A stretch of 64,000 nt of DNA from Fasciola hepatica (lineage: Eukaryota > Platyhelminthes > Trematoda > Plagiorchiida > Fasciolidae), in assembly GCA_948099385.1 (NCBI GenBank), contig CANUEZ040000129.1, forward strand, positions 6,123,501-6,187,500, given 5' to 3'. Positions within the stretch are counted from its first letter, which is position 1. Every line of letters starts with the position of its first letter. The notes beneath the pieces are model-generated. The model did no database searches. It was given only the letters and a program-made list of their open reading frames with translations, and was not told where the DNA came from. This document shows, piece after piece, positions 11,231 through 24,323 of the stretch. The position numbers were made by a program, and so were the translations under genes.

Positions 11231-13549
11231 TCATACTATATACAAATATCCTTAGCTCACTGTAAGGAGACTTGAGCTTTTATCAGTTTCCAGTGGAATA
11301 TCCCAACATCACACACCAACACAATAAAACTTGTCCAAGCTGCCCGAAAAATATCCATACTGTATATTTGAAGCGTAAATCCCCTTCCTCCACATGTTCT
11401 GACGGATACTTATTGTTGAATCTGTTTTGCCTGTTTCAACCCTGCTCATTAATCAACACCAACCTATGCTACGTTTGGACCTGTTTGACATGCTCCTAAT
11501 TCATTCGACGTTGACCACATGATTGCACGGCTATCATGTCACATGATTCCTCATCGCTCTCAAACATTGCCCTTTGGTCACGCACGCACACACATACCCT
11601 CACACACAAGCCGAACCGACTCTCGGTTGATTGACCAGACCTGGACTAGACTGCTCGATTTGGGTACCAAATTCTGATCGGCTGCACGCGGCACTGACGC
11701 ATATACACACGCACCCATACGAGACTGCGACCTGTTCGACTCGTGACTAATCGTGTATTCGTGTGCCTGAGCAAATACCTGCCCTACTCACTGGTTGGTC
11801 AGAACCACCGATCGATATCCGCGTGTCAGCCTTGCCGTTCGTTTGTGTCCCCTCCTTCTCTGTGATTGTGGTGGGGGTTTCGTTAACGAACTTGGGGACT
11901 TGTTCCTCGGTCAATTGGCCATAGTACGTGTTATCCTTTCTGAACTGTACGGAACGTGAGTAAACGGTGATTCCTCTGAGGACACCACGCTTTGAGGTTT
12001 GTACACTTACCACTAATAAACCTCAGCCAGTTGATTTGGTTTCTGAGGGGAGCGCGTCACTCCAACTTGGACTATACACCGGATAAAATCGACTATAGTT
12101 CAGGAGTTGAAAGTACCTATCGTACACTTATTATATACACGGGCTTAATCGCAAAGGAGTACCACTACTTTCTACATAGTAATTTCTTGCTGTGTTTACT
12201 ACCCAAAATTTCCAGATCTTTATTGTGTTTTATTATTTTCCTGTTTAGGAATGTAAATTTGGTTGTGCTGCGGCAGAAAATTCAACTCAGGCTGACCTGA
12301 CGTGAATAGATGCTGGTGCCTGATGTCATGTATTTCATCACGTCTTGGCGTTTACATCGGTTTTCCCGCATATATTGTTTGTTAATCTGATATACGAACA
12401 AAACGGATACAGTAACAAAATGTTTCCCCACCGATAACAGTGATTCGTGGTTTATCATCGTTTCTAATCACGTGAGTTTCATCCCGAAATATTTCGCATT
12501 TGCTTTTAGAAAATGTCAAAAGATTCTCTACTTCACACCGTTGACACAATTAGTAAATACATTTCCGCGAAGAACAATATGGATATCAAGGACTCGCCCG
12601 CAAAGAAGGCACTAACTAAAAGTCAGGCTTTTTCTGGACGGAGCAGGATGTTTCCTGACTGCATTCATGCTCACAAAGAACAAAAAGTTTATGAATTTTG
12701 TGCTTGTATACCCGTCCATTTTAGGCAGCATTCGAGCTTTGAGTTTTTAACTTCGAGTCAATAAAGAGGGGCAAATTATAGAAGATTCATGTGGAGACAG
12801 AGCCGAACATATTACTGCCATTTGTGAACCCTCCTAATTGCCTCGAAGTTTTCGGTATATTTGAGGCACAGTAGGCAGCTATACGGAGGCCAGTGCCATA
12901 TACATTATATTAGTAGTAGTGGCATGCGGTATGTGCCAAGTAGTATGTGCCTCTGTCCACAGAGTTCAAGTATGCTCACATTGAGAGATGACGCCATCAG
13001 TTTTTCGAAAGGCCAAGAATTTTCAAGAATAAGTCTTGGCTCTGTTTATAGTGCTTGTTGCTATCCCATCATTTGTTCCACAAATTTATTCGTAAATACG
13101 GTAACGAATTGCCAGAGATAACAGCACAATCTCTGTGGAATGCAATCCAAGTAATGGTAGTGAATTACAAGCTCGTGTATTTAGACATTTAGTTATCTGA
13201 CCGATGTGAAAGATCGCTACAGAAAGTCGATTTATATAGTGTATCACTAATTATAGATAGACCACATGACCTGCCTAGAGCTGCATTCGATGACGTTCAT
13301 ACATTCGTCACACCGGATTTCGGAAACTAAGATGAACAATTCTTTCCGTCTAGGTGGCATCGTTAGCTGTCCCAAATATCATACCAAGTCATCGGTCAAA
13401 ATATTACAAAAGGTAACTCTGGCACTGTTATGAAATCTTGAGAGTTCCCGTAGTCTTTCAATCCACTACGACAGGATTGTCCTCGGTAAGAAAACCAGTT
13501 ATTCCTTGACGTAAACGGTAAATGTTATGACGAATGTAATGTTCATCTT
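11231..13549. other. No gene recognised; CA-rich patch
   Basis: CA-rich sequence lies at about 11573-11725 (several CACACA runs). The frame at 12513-12764 (+, 83 codons, starting MSKDSLLHTVDTISKY) has a possible acceptor just before it (TTTGCTTTTAG) but matches no known protein. Nothing else can be supported. Confidence 0.5.
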
Positions 13550-13890
13550 CTAGCTGTTCACTGGTGTGGTAAATGCTGGACGATTCTATTCCCTGTCTCA
13601 GTCCAAGAATCGGGATGCGTGTCTAGTGCAGGGGATAAGTCATGCTCCGCCCGGACAACAAACGACCACGAGGAACCCGGCTTGATCGATCGCGAAACAC
13701 ATTGTGACCATTCTACATCAGATTGATCCGGGTCAACCGTTCCAAGTGATTGCGCGGAATCGGAACCCAAAGCTCCTAGCCTTTTGTGAGGCTGTGTTGA
13801 TAAGTAGATTTAGGCCTCCACAGTGTGTACAGAAACTTTTGACCCACAGTGTATGTTTGCCGTGGCTGTAACCAATCAGGTTTACTGGAT
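13550..13890. other. GC-richer patch, possible old repeat
   Basis: Richer in GC than its surroundings, with open frames on the minus strand (13558-13770 and 13733-13978). A B-box-like GGTTCCGATTCC on the minus strand (about 13757-13768) hints at a tRNA-derived repeat. No protein family is recognised. Confidence 0.35.
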
Positions 13891-13958
13891 CGTTTCCTAA
13901 TTTCGTTCGACACAGTCCATTCAAATGTACGAAAAGATCTGGTGGAAAACATTGAGAA

Positions 13959-14068
13959 CAAAAGAGCTTGGCGAGCAAGCTCGTTTTAATTTATTCGCAC
14001 TCATATGTATTGGTATGAATGAGAATAACGGAAAATGGGCTTGCTTGCCACGCCGTTTTGTTCTCACT
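13959..14068. repeat. Imperfect inverted repeat (hairpin)
   Basis: GAACAAAAGAGCTTGGCGAG (from about 13957) is the imperfect reverse complement of CTTGCTTGCCACGCCGTTTT and following TGTTCTC (14041-14067), separated by about 45 bases. The arms are about 32 bases with several mismatches. It could be a small foldback element or a fossil of one. Confidence 0.5.
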
Positions 14069-14469
14069 GTCTATTCACACCTAGTTCAGTCTAACCACTC
14101 AGTGAATGTGACCAAACCCTTCCGGTCGATTTACTGAGTTCGAACTGGGCAATCAAGCCTGGTGAAGTGCCGTGTTCTAGCCACATCGGGAGCTATATGC
14201 ATTCGGCTCTAAAATCCCCCATTATGCTCAACCCCCCCCCCTCCCCCCCTTAATTTTAACTCATCGCCTTATCTTGATTTCTGTTCTTTTCACTTAACCT
14301 TGTTTATATATATTGTGATGTAATGACATGATTACGAATCACCTAAAAAACGAGCTAGTTCGCCACCTTGTGTTGTTCTCCGTGTACTCTGTGGGATTAT
14401 TCGGGCAACTGTCCATGCGTTGTTCTGCTCTGTGCTCCATTCGAACACGAATTCGCACGTATCCGATTG
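14069..14469. other. No gene; C-run
   Basis: A run of Cs interrupted by one T lies at about 14231-14248. The rest has no recognisable feature. Confidence 0.5.
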
Positions 14470-14529
14470 AGAAGAATAAAAGAAATGCTTGCATCTCGCA
14501 ATTTCTATCTTCTATCTGTTTTGATGAAC
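14470..14529 (+). mobile_element. Stray terminal fragment of PLE family 1
   Basis: This 60-base segment (AAGAATAAAAGAAATGC then ATCTCGC and TTCTATCTTCTATCTGTT) is a diverged copy of the terminal segment at 28595-28654 and of the minus-strand end of PLE 1 (5241-5300). No PLE coding sequence is seen upstream, so it is a heavily truncated insertion or a solo terminal repeat. Confidence 0.55.
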
Positions 14530-14621
14530 TGGGTCAGAGGTGCCCAATGTTTCAAATCCCTGTTTGTTGTCAAGTCAGCAGTATCAAGGATTCCGCGCAA
14601 ATCGGTTTTTCCGCTACAGCA

Positions 14622-15869
<1,248 letters not shown>

Positions 15870-15928
<59 letters not shown>
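15870..15928. repeat. (TA)n microsatellite
   Basis: About 59 bases of TA with one interruption (ATGTAT near 15882). Confidence 0.95.
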
Positions 15929-15930
<2 letters not shown>

Positions 15931-16629
15931 TGACTCACTCTAATAATCAGGCATCCTCGATGTTTTCCTAAATACATGCAAAAAAATTGCTGTGAAGCCT
16001 ACATATCTAACCAGCAACTATTTTAAAGCTCTTCAAGGATCAGCTCCATTCATTTGGAAACGAGAATTCCACTTAAATACAGATGCATTCAAGTATTCCA
16101 ACCCGTAATGTTCAACTCATTTTCTCAGGCTGTGCCTTTATTGAAGCATAAATGTTAAGTCCAGCAAATACATTGGGGAGCAGTTTATATTGATTGCCTA
16201 TCGACGGATATTGAACGGCTTGGACAAACGGTGATTAATGCGGTACCGAGTGCTCGAATCAAAATACATCGAACCATCCAGTCAGCTCACAAGCAGACCT
16301 CAGCCAGCAAGCGAAAACTTAGACCCGAATCGATTCACAGAATTACGAAAGATCTACTTGATCAATTCACCAAACTTACCAAGGTTTTATCCCGCCATTT
16401 TGATTATATTGGCTTATAATGGTAACTGAAATACCACTCAAGACGGATACTAGAACACAATTCACTTAAATAATGCACATTGAAGGTCAGTACCCGGACA
16501 GTTTAACTGTTCAAAATGTATTTTTACTGATATAATCTGCCCCCAAATCACCGTTCCAATCGAAGGACACAGAGCAGCACCATTTGGTAACGATTGAAAG
16601 GACGTAACTGAATAAAAATATATTCTGAA
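15929..16629. other. No gene recognised
   Basis: No supported feature. Two overlapping plus-strand frames at 16231-16429 are about 62 codons and match nothing. Confidence 0.5.
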
Positions 16630-18160
16630 TGGATTATATTTGTATTGGTATTGATCAGATTTTGCGTAGACAGAAGTCATCATTTCGGTGAAACAAAATT
16701 AACATTTGGCACCTCATCGAATCAGGAAGATAAAATAACTATTACATATCCGAACTGTCCGGAAGTTCGACCGATACTCGTGCCCTGCTGTGAGGGTTCG
16801 AGCCACATAAGGAGCAGCAAAGATTTGCGTATACGAGTGCGAGAGGGTGTGGATCAAAAAGTGGGGCTAGTAGAAGAGACAGAAAGTTACTGCTGGATAG
16901 ACTACTGTGTAAAAGGGTGAGTACCGTCTTCAAGGGTTTTACGAGCGAACAATTCAAATGTGACCAGTGGTAATTCGTGCAACTTTACAGATAACTCAGT
17001 TAAAGTTGTGAGCGCTACATCGCTGATGTTAGATAGAATTCGTTGAAGAATTTCAAAATCATTCGCCAATAGTCCAGCAAAATTAACGGCGGAATAGTAC
17101 AGGAGAACCAGAAAAACACTGGTAAACAACAAGAAAAATAGCACTTTGTTCAAGATTAAACAGCCTAAGCTTTCGGATCTGACAAGATCACCGGCGAAGT
17201 CCTCTCAAACAGGGTGAGATGACCACTTCAAATTTCTGTTGCGAATCATTCACAAATATTTGAGAGAACCTGCTGTAGCCTGTGGTTCTGTGGAAAAGAC
17301 GGATGAATCCCAAGAATAAGTTGTCCGAGAAAGGGGGAATATACATTCGAAGCGCTTGGACAAACTTCAATCCAAACATGATGAGACAGAAGAAGAGTAA
17401 GTATGAAACAGATTATTAAAAAGGTTGCTGAAATCCTGGGTCACAGAAACAAGAACATCATGGCGGATGAAGAGAAATGAACCAGAGAACGGGACGGAAG
17501 GTTGCTCATGTAGGTGGAAGATAAGTATGGGGAAAGGACAGCTACCTGAAGCATTCCTGAATTATCCACCGAAGATTTATATACTTCAAAATCGAAACGT
17601 GTGCACCGAGTTCTGTTGGTAAAATAATTGGACAACCTTGCAAACATTGATGTGGGATAGCCGAAAGCTTCCAGTTCACGGAAGAAAAGAAACCATCAAA
17701 AAGAATCGAAAGAGGATAAGTAGTATAGAATAGCATATAGCACAGACTTCGCTGATCCACTCAGTGATTTTTTTATGTGGTGGACTGAGGAACCAACAAT
17801 ATTATTAATGGACCTAATCAGTGTAAGGGTAAAACGCAAGACTCTTTAAAAGTGCTTCAAACATCTGAGAAAGGAACGCTCTGTAAGTTTAAGACCAGTT
17901 ATTGTAATGGCAAAGGAAAGAAAAAGTTTAGCTATGGCACCAAAATCACAAGGTTTTGTCATGGGAACAATTGTGCCTGGCCTCCGGCTATTACGGAAAT
18001 ATTCTGTCTGTCCTCTTTTGGGTTTCAACGTAGAAGTGGCACGGCCGTTATGAAGGAACACGGTTTCTAAGTAACATAACACATAACAAATTCAAATTGA
18101 CAGTATCTACCACAAGTTTTACTCTACTACGTACTGATGATTCTTAGGAAAGACCGGAAT
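16630..18160 (-). pseudogene. CR1-type LINE A: reverse transcriptase, broken
   Basis: Read on the minus strand. Downstream of a region resembling the RT start (about 18080-17850, ending LKLTERSFLRCLKHF) is the palm area (17647-17441): RLSNYFTNRTRCTRF, SGMLQVAVLSPYL, STYMSNLPSRSL, corresponding to xxxLQGAVLSPxLFSTYIxDLPS. The YADD box is destroyed. The thumb and C-terminus follow: SAVNFAGLLANDFEILQRIL (17085-17025), then a segment with LLAPLFDPHPLALVYANLCC (about 16870-16815). The same family is present as LINE B at 60795-62030, with base-level similarity across both copies. The tandem endonuclease regions listed next lie directly 5' of it. Confidence 0.8.
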
Positions 18161-18189
18161 ATACACAGGAAAGGGACCCTTGTGGGAGA

Positions 18190-18905
18190 AGAATGCGGTT
18201 GTGTGAAAAAACTCGTAGGGGGAATTTGATTTGGCTGGTTTACCTGAAAGAGCGAACAGATAGGTGCATACAACCTAAGGGAGAATAATTTAGGATGGTT
18301 GTTGATAATCCTGTCTCAAATGGAATCGCGTCTGGTTGGAGAAACACGGATATCAGTTAAACCAAAAGCACTGGGAGGGGGTGAGTGGAAGCATGATTAA
18401 AATGACCCACTATTATGTGCGAATTGTCTTCTAACAAGGAAACAAGCAAAGGTAAAAGGAGTCAGAGAAAGGTGAAATAGAGTTCTGTGTGGAAAACGGA
18501 ACCACGGATAAATTTGTTATCATAATGTTCCTGTGAAGAGGAAATTTTGGATGGCATTGCATAAACAAACCATTGATACCGTCCACTGAGTATGAATAAA
18601 CGACTTCAGACTTTTCTCACCAGGTGAAGTTGACTCATGTGGCAACCCCGCCTCCAGTCTTCTTGTTGGTGGAATTTCTGTCCTCTTTGAACAGTTCCAA
18701 GCGATTCATCGATACTAGTGAGTCAGCAATATGCGGGTTTAGCCACGATTCCGGTGAACCAACCATACAAGTGTGAACATGAATGCGAGGAAGAAGAACA
18801 AGGGTTAGATATGACATTTTCGCGAAAGGGGACTTAAGTTGATACTGAACAGAGACGGGGCGAACATCTCCGCCAGAGGGGTGCAGGTAAGAGCAGTTCC
18901 CAGCC
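18190..18905 (-). pseudogene. LINE A endonuclease region, copy 1
   Basis: The minus-strand frame at 18635-18910 contains SPESWLNPHIADSLVSMNRL and FKEDRNSTNKKTGGGVAT. This is the apurinic-type endonuclease signature of CR1-like LINEs (TESWL...LVS...LFRxDR...GGGVxxY), whose role is to nick genomic DNA before priming. The rest of the domain is interrupted by stops. It is the 3' member of two diverged tandem copies on the minus strand and lies just upstream of the RT. Confidence 0.78.
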
Positions 18906-18913
18906 AGCACGGA

Positions 18914-19612
18914 GGAGGGATTTTATTTGGCTGGCTTACCTGAAGAAGTGAACAAAAATCAGGAATCTATTTTAGACCTCATCAGAGGCAGACAAAAGTC
19001 ACTGATTGAGACAGGTGTACATAGCTTTAGGGAGAATAGTTCATGAACATAGCTGATAATCCTGTCTAAAGTAGAGAAGCACAAAGATCGGTTAAACCAG
19101 AGACAGTTAGGAGTTGGTTTGGGGCATGCCTAAAATGCCCTACTATGATGTGCGAATTTTCATCTAGCAAAGAAACAAGAAACAGTAGAAAATGGTCATA
19201 GAAAGATAAAGTAGTGTTCTGTATGGAAAACGGAACTACGTATTAGTTTGTTGTGATGATTCTCCTGTAGCAAGAACAGTTGGGATGTCACTGCATAAAT
19301 AAAAAATCAATACCACTCACTGAGTATTCATAACCGATTTCAGACTGGCCACACCAGGTGGAGTTGATAAATGACCACCCCACCTCCAGTCTTCTTGTTG
19401 GTGAAGCTTCTGTCCTGCAGAAGCAGTTTTAAGCCATTATTGACACAAGTGAGTGAGCCGCTTGTTGGTATAGCCACGATTCTAGTTTGCAAACCACTGT
19501 AGCTAGATCCAACGTCTTTGTGAACAGAGAATTTATGTTGTTACCGAACAGTGACGAGACGGACATTTTCGATGGATTGCTGCAGTTAGAGCAGCTTGTT
19601 AGCCAGCAAGAA
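18914..19612 (-). pseudogene. LINE A endonuclease region, copy 2 (tandem)
   Basis: This aligns along its length with 18190-18905 at roughly 70 percent by eye. Shared landmarks are ATTTGGCTGGYTTACCTGAA at the low-coordinate end (18217 and 18918), CCTCCAGTCTTCTTGTTGG (18650 and 19383) and the CAGTTCCCAGCCAGCA/CAGCTTGTTAGCCAGCA end (18890 and 19590). On the minus strand it again encodes ESWL and a diverged GGG-type segment, with stops. Either the domain was duplicated or a second 5'-truncated copy inserted head to tail. Confidence 0.72.
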
Positions 19613-19639
19613 TGCGTGTTTTGGGTAGAAAGATAGTTC

Positions 19640-19994
19640 CTTGGTACAAATGATCGGTTAAATCTGATTAATCAGAATATCCAAAAGTAGAGCGGCGTGC
19701 AACCGCCATAGAGAGTAAATTCCTTTAATTCGATGAGGTAATGCGTAATACCGAAATACAACACAGCCGGTCGCTGGGCACACGTGAAGCAAGTTGACGG
19801 TTAATGAATGGGTTCCCATAGGGTACCCATTGCTTTGTGCTTATAAACGTTTCCCATAATCCAGCTAGGTGAGAAACAGAACGAATAAATACCATACATA
19901 CTCCTCTCGCTTCCTTTCTACATTTGGTATGCAACAATGCGCAACAATTCAGGGAGGGGCGGCGGTCAAAGAGATTCTGTCAAATGGAAAAGTG
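19640..19994. other. Possible LINE A 5' region
   Basis: Upstream of the second endonuclease copy. A 70-codon minus-strand frame (19725-19937) matches nothing I know. A 5' region of LINE A is possible but not shown. Confidence 0.3.
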
Positions 19995-20095
19995 ACCGGC
20001 GGTGTTTGGAATCGAACTCAGGTAGTTATTGTCCAAAGTTCTCGATGAAACCGTGCGGCCATGGCCTGATTACCTCAGGGTGATTAAGTTAGTGA
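19995..20095 (-). repeat. tRNA-derived SINE head (putative)
   Basis: On the minus strand a B-box-like GAGTTCGATTCC (20008-20019) lies about 35 bases downstream of a weak A-box region GGCCATGGCCGCACGGT (20050-20066). The cloverleaf is not complete. Confidence 0.4.
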
Positions 20096-20130
20096 GAGGA
20101 ATGTCGACAATTAGTTACTTGGCAAAATAA

Positions 20131-20213
20131 TGTGAAGAATGCAAGTGGATTTTCCAAAAACATACGATTCAGGCTCCTCGTGCCAACAATACATTCTCTG
20201 AATATATTTCAAT
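20131..20213 (+). repeat. Left copy of an 80-base direct repeat
   Basis: Starts TGTGAAGAATGCAAGTGGAT and ends near CAATACATTCTCTGAA. It is repeated almost identically at 20461-20539, 330 bases to the right, with a 2-base insertion here (CATACG versus CACG). A related piece containing AGGCTCCTCGTGCCA lies on the minus strand at 23214-23255. The pattern suggests the tail of a short interspersed repeat present twice. Confidence 0.85.
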
Positions 20214-20372
20214 ATCCGATGGATCACGTTCAGCTGTGGGCTGTTCCTCCCATTGGGAAGTGACCGACAAGGCCAGCCCAATGATTAAAACCAGGATAGA
20301 TACTGTGTATCATTGGAATGGTGGTTCGCGCCTTATCGATTATTCACTCGAGTTATTCACACCGGACTGTTC

Positions 20373-20450
20373 GGACCGCGGTAGCTCAGCTGGTAGAGCA
20401 TCTGCCCGGTATGCGTAGGGTCGCCGCTTCGATTCCGGCTCGCGGCGTCC
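20373..20450 (+). repeat. tRNA-like sequence (SINE head or tRNA fossil)
   Basis: Perfect A box TAGCTCAGCTGG (20382-20393) and a near-consensus B box GCTTCGATTCC (20426-20436). The D arm is canonical (AGCTC/GAGC). The anticodon arm pairs poorly and position 33 would be C, and about four extra bases sit between the T arm and the 3' acceptor strand (GTCC pairs with GGAC). It is therefore unlikely to be a working tRNA gene. It is followed directly by the 20461 direct repeat, which fits a tRNA head plus SINE body. Confidence 0.6.
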
Positions 20451-20460
20451 AACTTTTCGA

Positions 20461-20539
20461 TGTGAAGAATGCAAGTGGATTTTCCAAAAACACGATTCAG
20501 GCTCCTCGTGCCAACAATACATTCTCTGAAAATAATTAG
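20461..20539 (+). repeat. Right copy of the 80-base direct repeat
   Basis: Near-identical to 20131-20213. It follows the tRNA-like head after CAACTTTTCGA. See the left copy. Confidence 0.85.
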
Positions 20540-23500
20540 GGTTGAAATAACCTGGAATGTTCTTATGCTCCTCATACGTGAGCGTGTAGTTGATCGAGTG
20601 CGCACTTCGTCACAAGGGGAAGGTAAAACATCTGCAGGTACTGAAAGACCTGGACATCAAACTATTCCACCGACGGCTGAATAGATCGTTCAAATTAAAC
20701 AACGAGATGCACTGGGATGCTCACGTATAGAGCAACAACTCTACTGCAAGTAACTAACCTTGTTTGACAGTAATTTAGAGGCTACTCGAGTGGTAAATAC
20801 CTAGCTTTTGTTTGTCCACATGTGTATGTGATTCAAAGGTCTCATCGTCTGCTGTGGAACCGCAACAATGGCTCAGCGGGTTTTTGAAGTTCAATATGAT
20901 AGCTGCTTTGTAGAGTTGCACATGAATCTAATTTTGACGGTAATAAATGAATGTGGGAAGATTTGTGATAATTCTGGAAGGGAAATCATGACCTCCACAG
21001 ATGGGTTGTCTAGCACTTATTTGAATCACATAATATGATAAGTACTAGGCCACTAGGTATCAGCATCAGTTTATTGTAGAACGTTGGCTGGAAGACATCA
21101 ACTTTTTCTGTAATTGGCTCTGGGAAACCAGTTAAAGTGGGCATTAAAATAGTTATTAATACTGTTTTCTATGTAAAGGCACTAGTCGGCTTACACGATG
21201 ATGTCTATTCTCTCCCGTATGTCATTTTATGTGAAAATAACCTGAATGTGCCTTTGATGTTTCACCTTTGTTACAGATTACATCATTACCTATATACTTC
21301 AGCATAATCCGTTCTCGGAAACGAATGGTGCCTAGATTTATCCGCCTGACTTCGGTCCTTGCAACCATTACTGGGCTAGTGCTTACCAGAAATGATATCA
21401 CAGCTAGAAGAATAACTTATCTGCAGAAAAAAGATATACAAATTCCAGGGCATTATCCATCACAACGACGTCTGCGGTAAAATTAGGTATAAAAAACGGA
21501 CTCTGGTGTGTTACAATACAATATAGGTTAATCCATTTTCTACCGAGCATGTTACAAATATTTGAATAATTGAGTTTTGTCAAAACACACGAAGCAATGA
21601 CGATGTCAGCCGCAGAAATGGTCGAATTTGACCAAGCGAACGCTGTTTACTGTCATAATAAGAAAATGTTTTCGTAATATATCTACTTTGGGCAATAATA
21701 TTATTGGGTCATGCTTCTCGGGCAAGAGACCACTGGAGAACCATGGTTGTGATTCCCCGTTATGTGTCCGCAGATTGCTCGTTTTTAACCTAGAGATTGA
21801 AGAGACAGTTCTCGCTAGCTGAATAACTGGAGGCAAGTCATACATTGATTGAAAGAAAATTATCAGCTACTCTAACGTGATGGGCAGCCATAACCAAGAA
21901 AAGCATCGTGTGCTCTAGGGGAATTTCGCTTACCAATCTAAATACAACGACCTTCTAAAACTGACTAGCTACCATGTGTTTTCCTGCGCAAAATGCAATG
22001 TTTTGGTAAACTAGGCTTAGCAGTATATACTCTGTTTCTTGTTTTATCCGTGATGTTGTAAAATTCCCTCCGTCGAGTTTCTTCGAACGATTGTCGGTGG
22101 TGATCTTGCAGCTTGCACCAAGAGGATTTTTTCCGCAAATGGGTTTTGATCGACAGGTTGTGCAACTGGAATGATTTTTGTCTAGGTATTCATTCTAGGT
22201 AGTCTGATGTTTTGAGTAAACCACTATTTCTGTGTTTTATTCATACCAAGTAAGCTCTTGTAGAACTTTCAGGCTTTCAGACGACTGAAACACAACGTTC
22301 ATTGGGGACTCACTATGAGGTTCTGGGGTGGAGCAACCCAATATTGTTTGAGCAGACACCAGATCACGCAATCCCTTACACTATCAGTTCATACCATTTT
22401 AGAGAAAGTATGCATAGAATCATCTTTCCTGACTGAATCCATCCACTAAATTTTATTTAAGTTAAATTTTGACGATCGCACTTTTGCACATATGTTTCTG
22501 CACTTCTCTGACCTGAAATTTGATGTTCCATTCACTGAGAGAGCAACTGAATTTAAAGCAAATGAATTCAGATTAAGAACCGTTTACCAAATAGAGCTTC
22601 AACGTATCCATGATATGCGCATTGTCTGCAAACAGCACATGGCCATATGAGCTCAGAGTGATTAGATCATTTTGTTTTTGGGCTGTCTTGGGTCCAGAGG
22701 AGTCCTAAAAATGTATTTCAACTGTATTGGTCCCCAGAGAACGCGACGAATCCTGAAGTTGTTTCGCCTCCGTTTTCAGTTTGCCTGCAATAATTCAAAA
22801 ACTGTTTGCATAAGAATATGTGTGTCCTTCTATGTGATCGGTTTGTCAACTGCCTCTCGAATTCACGAAAGTTGAAACAGATTTGTAAAATTAGGCTTTA
22901 CCTTTATGGAGTTCTTAAACAGGAAACCTTCCATCTAGATTCCGAAGAACATCAGATTGAGTAGAGGAGGCTCTTCTCTGTGGGTCTGTATAGCAACAAG
23001 AACTTACTTCCGTTATGTAGCTCATAAATATTCAGATTCCAGTTTTTCGTCTACCAAAAGGAGTTCTAAATGCGCAATTGTCCCTTTTCCAAAAGCAAGA
23101 TGGAATATAATATTATACACATAAATGAACCATGTATGCAAATGACAGTCTACGAGCCACAGTAACACACCCTAATACAACACAAACAAATCATGATCAC
23201 AGTATGTGTAACTGGCACGAGGAGCCTCAATCATTTTCGTTGGCAGTTGTAAACAACAACCGAAGATGGATTTTTCTGTTGTGATGCACCACGAGCCACT
23301 TCTTTTCCTCATCGCAAGCAACCACAGGTTATGAACTCTGGAGTCGAGTCAACAGTAATCAAACTATGTTGACGTATCTAGTGTCACCACATAGCCACGC
23401 ATAGACAGCAGGTTATACAAAATACGTTTACCGGCTTTCGTGCGTTTCTGAACCGCCATACGTTTTATGAAATGATGAACAAATGTCCCTCAAGGCATGA

Positions 23501-24104
23501 ACAAGTTTCAGGAATTCTGAATAAAACAGAAGGCTGCCAGTTGATATTTGAGATGGTGTATCACCCATTGCGCATTGTACGTGAAGCATTCGCTCGTAAT
23601 GGTGAAATTCTCATACGATTTATTTGATACCCTTTGCAGTTACAATCAAGTGCTTACAGTTTATGATTCTGTTTACTCGTGTTTACAAATTCGGATTTCG
23701 AAAAAGGTAAATATAGGTTCGCCCTTGAATCAAAGGTTCATGAATGCCGGTAAATTACTGATTACCAGCCCAACAACTGAACTAGAGTAATGACCTGTTT
23801 CAATTGTTTGATAGTATGTGTTGATTGTAAACTCACTTCCTTTATTGTCTATTCCAAAACTTGATTACTTTCCATTTTTCGTTTTGGAATTGATTATTTG
23901 GAGTTCTGCTAAAATACTATTTTAAAAACCCTCATGCCTGCGCCATGGATATGCAGCGGTTGCTAGAATCACAATTTAGGCCAACTGTTCACAATTAAAC
24001 GAGCACACATTTGGAGTAGTAAGATTAGGCGCAAGAACATTTTTGCATGTTACACGTTTTTTTCATTTAAACGGAAGGTTAAAATCTTTTACTAAGTTTC
24101 GCAG
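20540..24104. other. No gene recognised
   Basis: About 3.5 kb without a gene I can support. At 23214-23255 (-) there is a short relative of the 20131 repeat (GGCACGAGGAGCCT). Frames at 21268-21480, 22672-22875 and 23548-23790 are 67-80 codons and unremarkable. Confidence 0.5.
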
Positions 24105-24323
24105 GGTTGTGTCCAAGGTGAACAATCAGTGGTGACGTTCGATTGGAAAACTGATTCCTTCCTCAGAATCAACATGCCAGTTTTCTTTACGGATGACAAC
24201 CTAACTAACACGGGTATTTTCGTTCCCGAGTTTTCAATGCCACGAGCGGAAATGCGATTCCAGAGATTTTATCCGAACAAAAGTTTACTCCCTGAATTTC
24301 CTTCAAAAAAATCTAAGCTCAAG
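24105..24323 (+). CDS. Candidate exon of an unknown protein
   Basis: A 73-codon open block follows an acceptor-like TTTCGCAG (ending 24104) and ends at a possible GT donor after CTCAAG (24323). The translation has balanced composition (for example TFDWKTDSFLRINMPVFF and TGIFVPEFSMPRAEMRF), unlike the low-complexity frames around it. No family is recognised and no partner exon was found, and the donor GTCAAA is weak. It could be a chance frame or a relic of a repeat. Confidence 0.22.

Noticed and set aside
18128..18150. Hammerhead-like CTGATGA near 18131 (+)
   Set aside because: The downstream GAAA is absent at the right spacing and stem I does not pair.
20373..20450. A functional tRNA gene
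   Set aside because: The A and B boxes are good, but the anticodon arm pairs poorly, position 33 is not T and the acceptor is out of register by about four bases.
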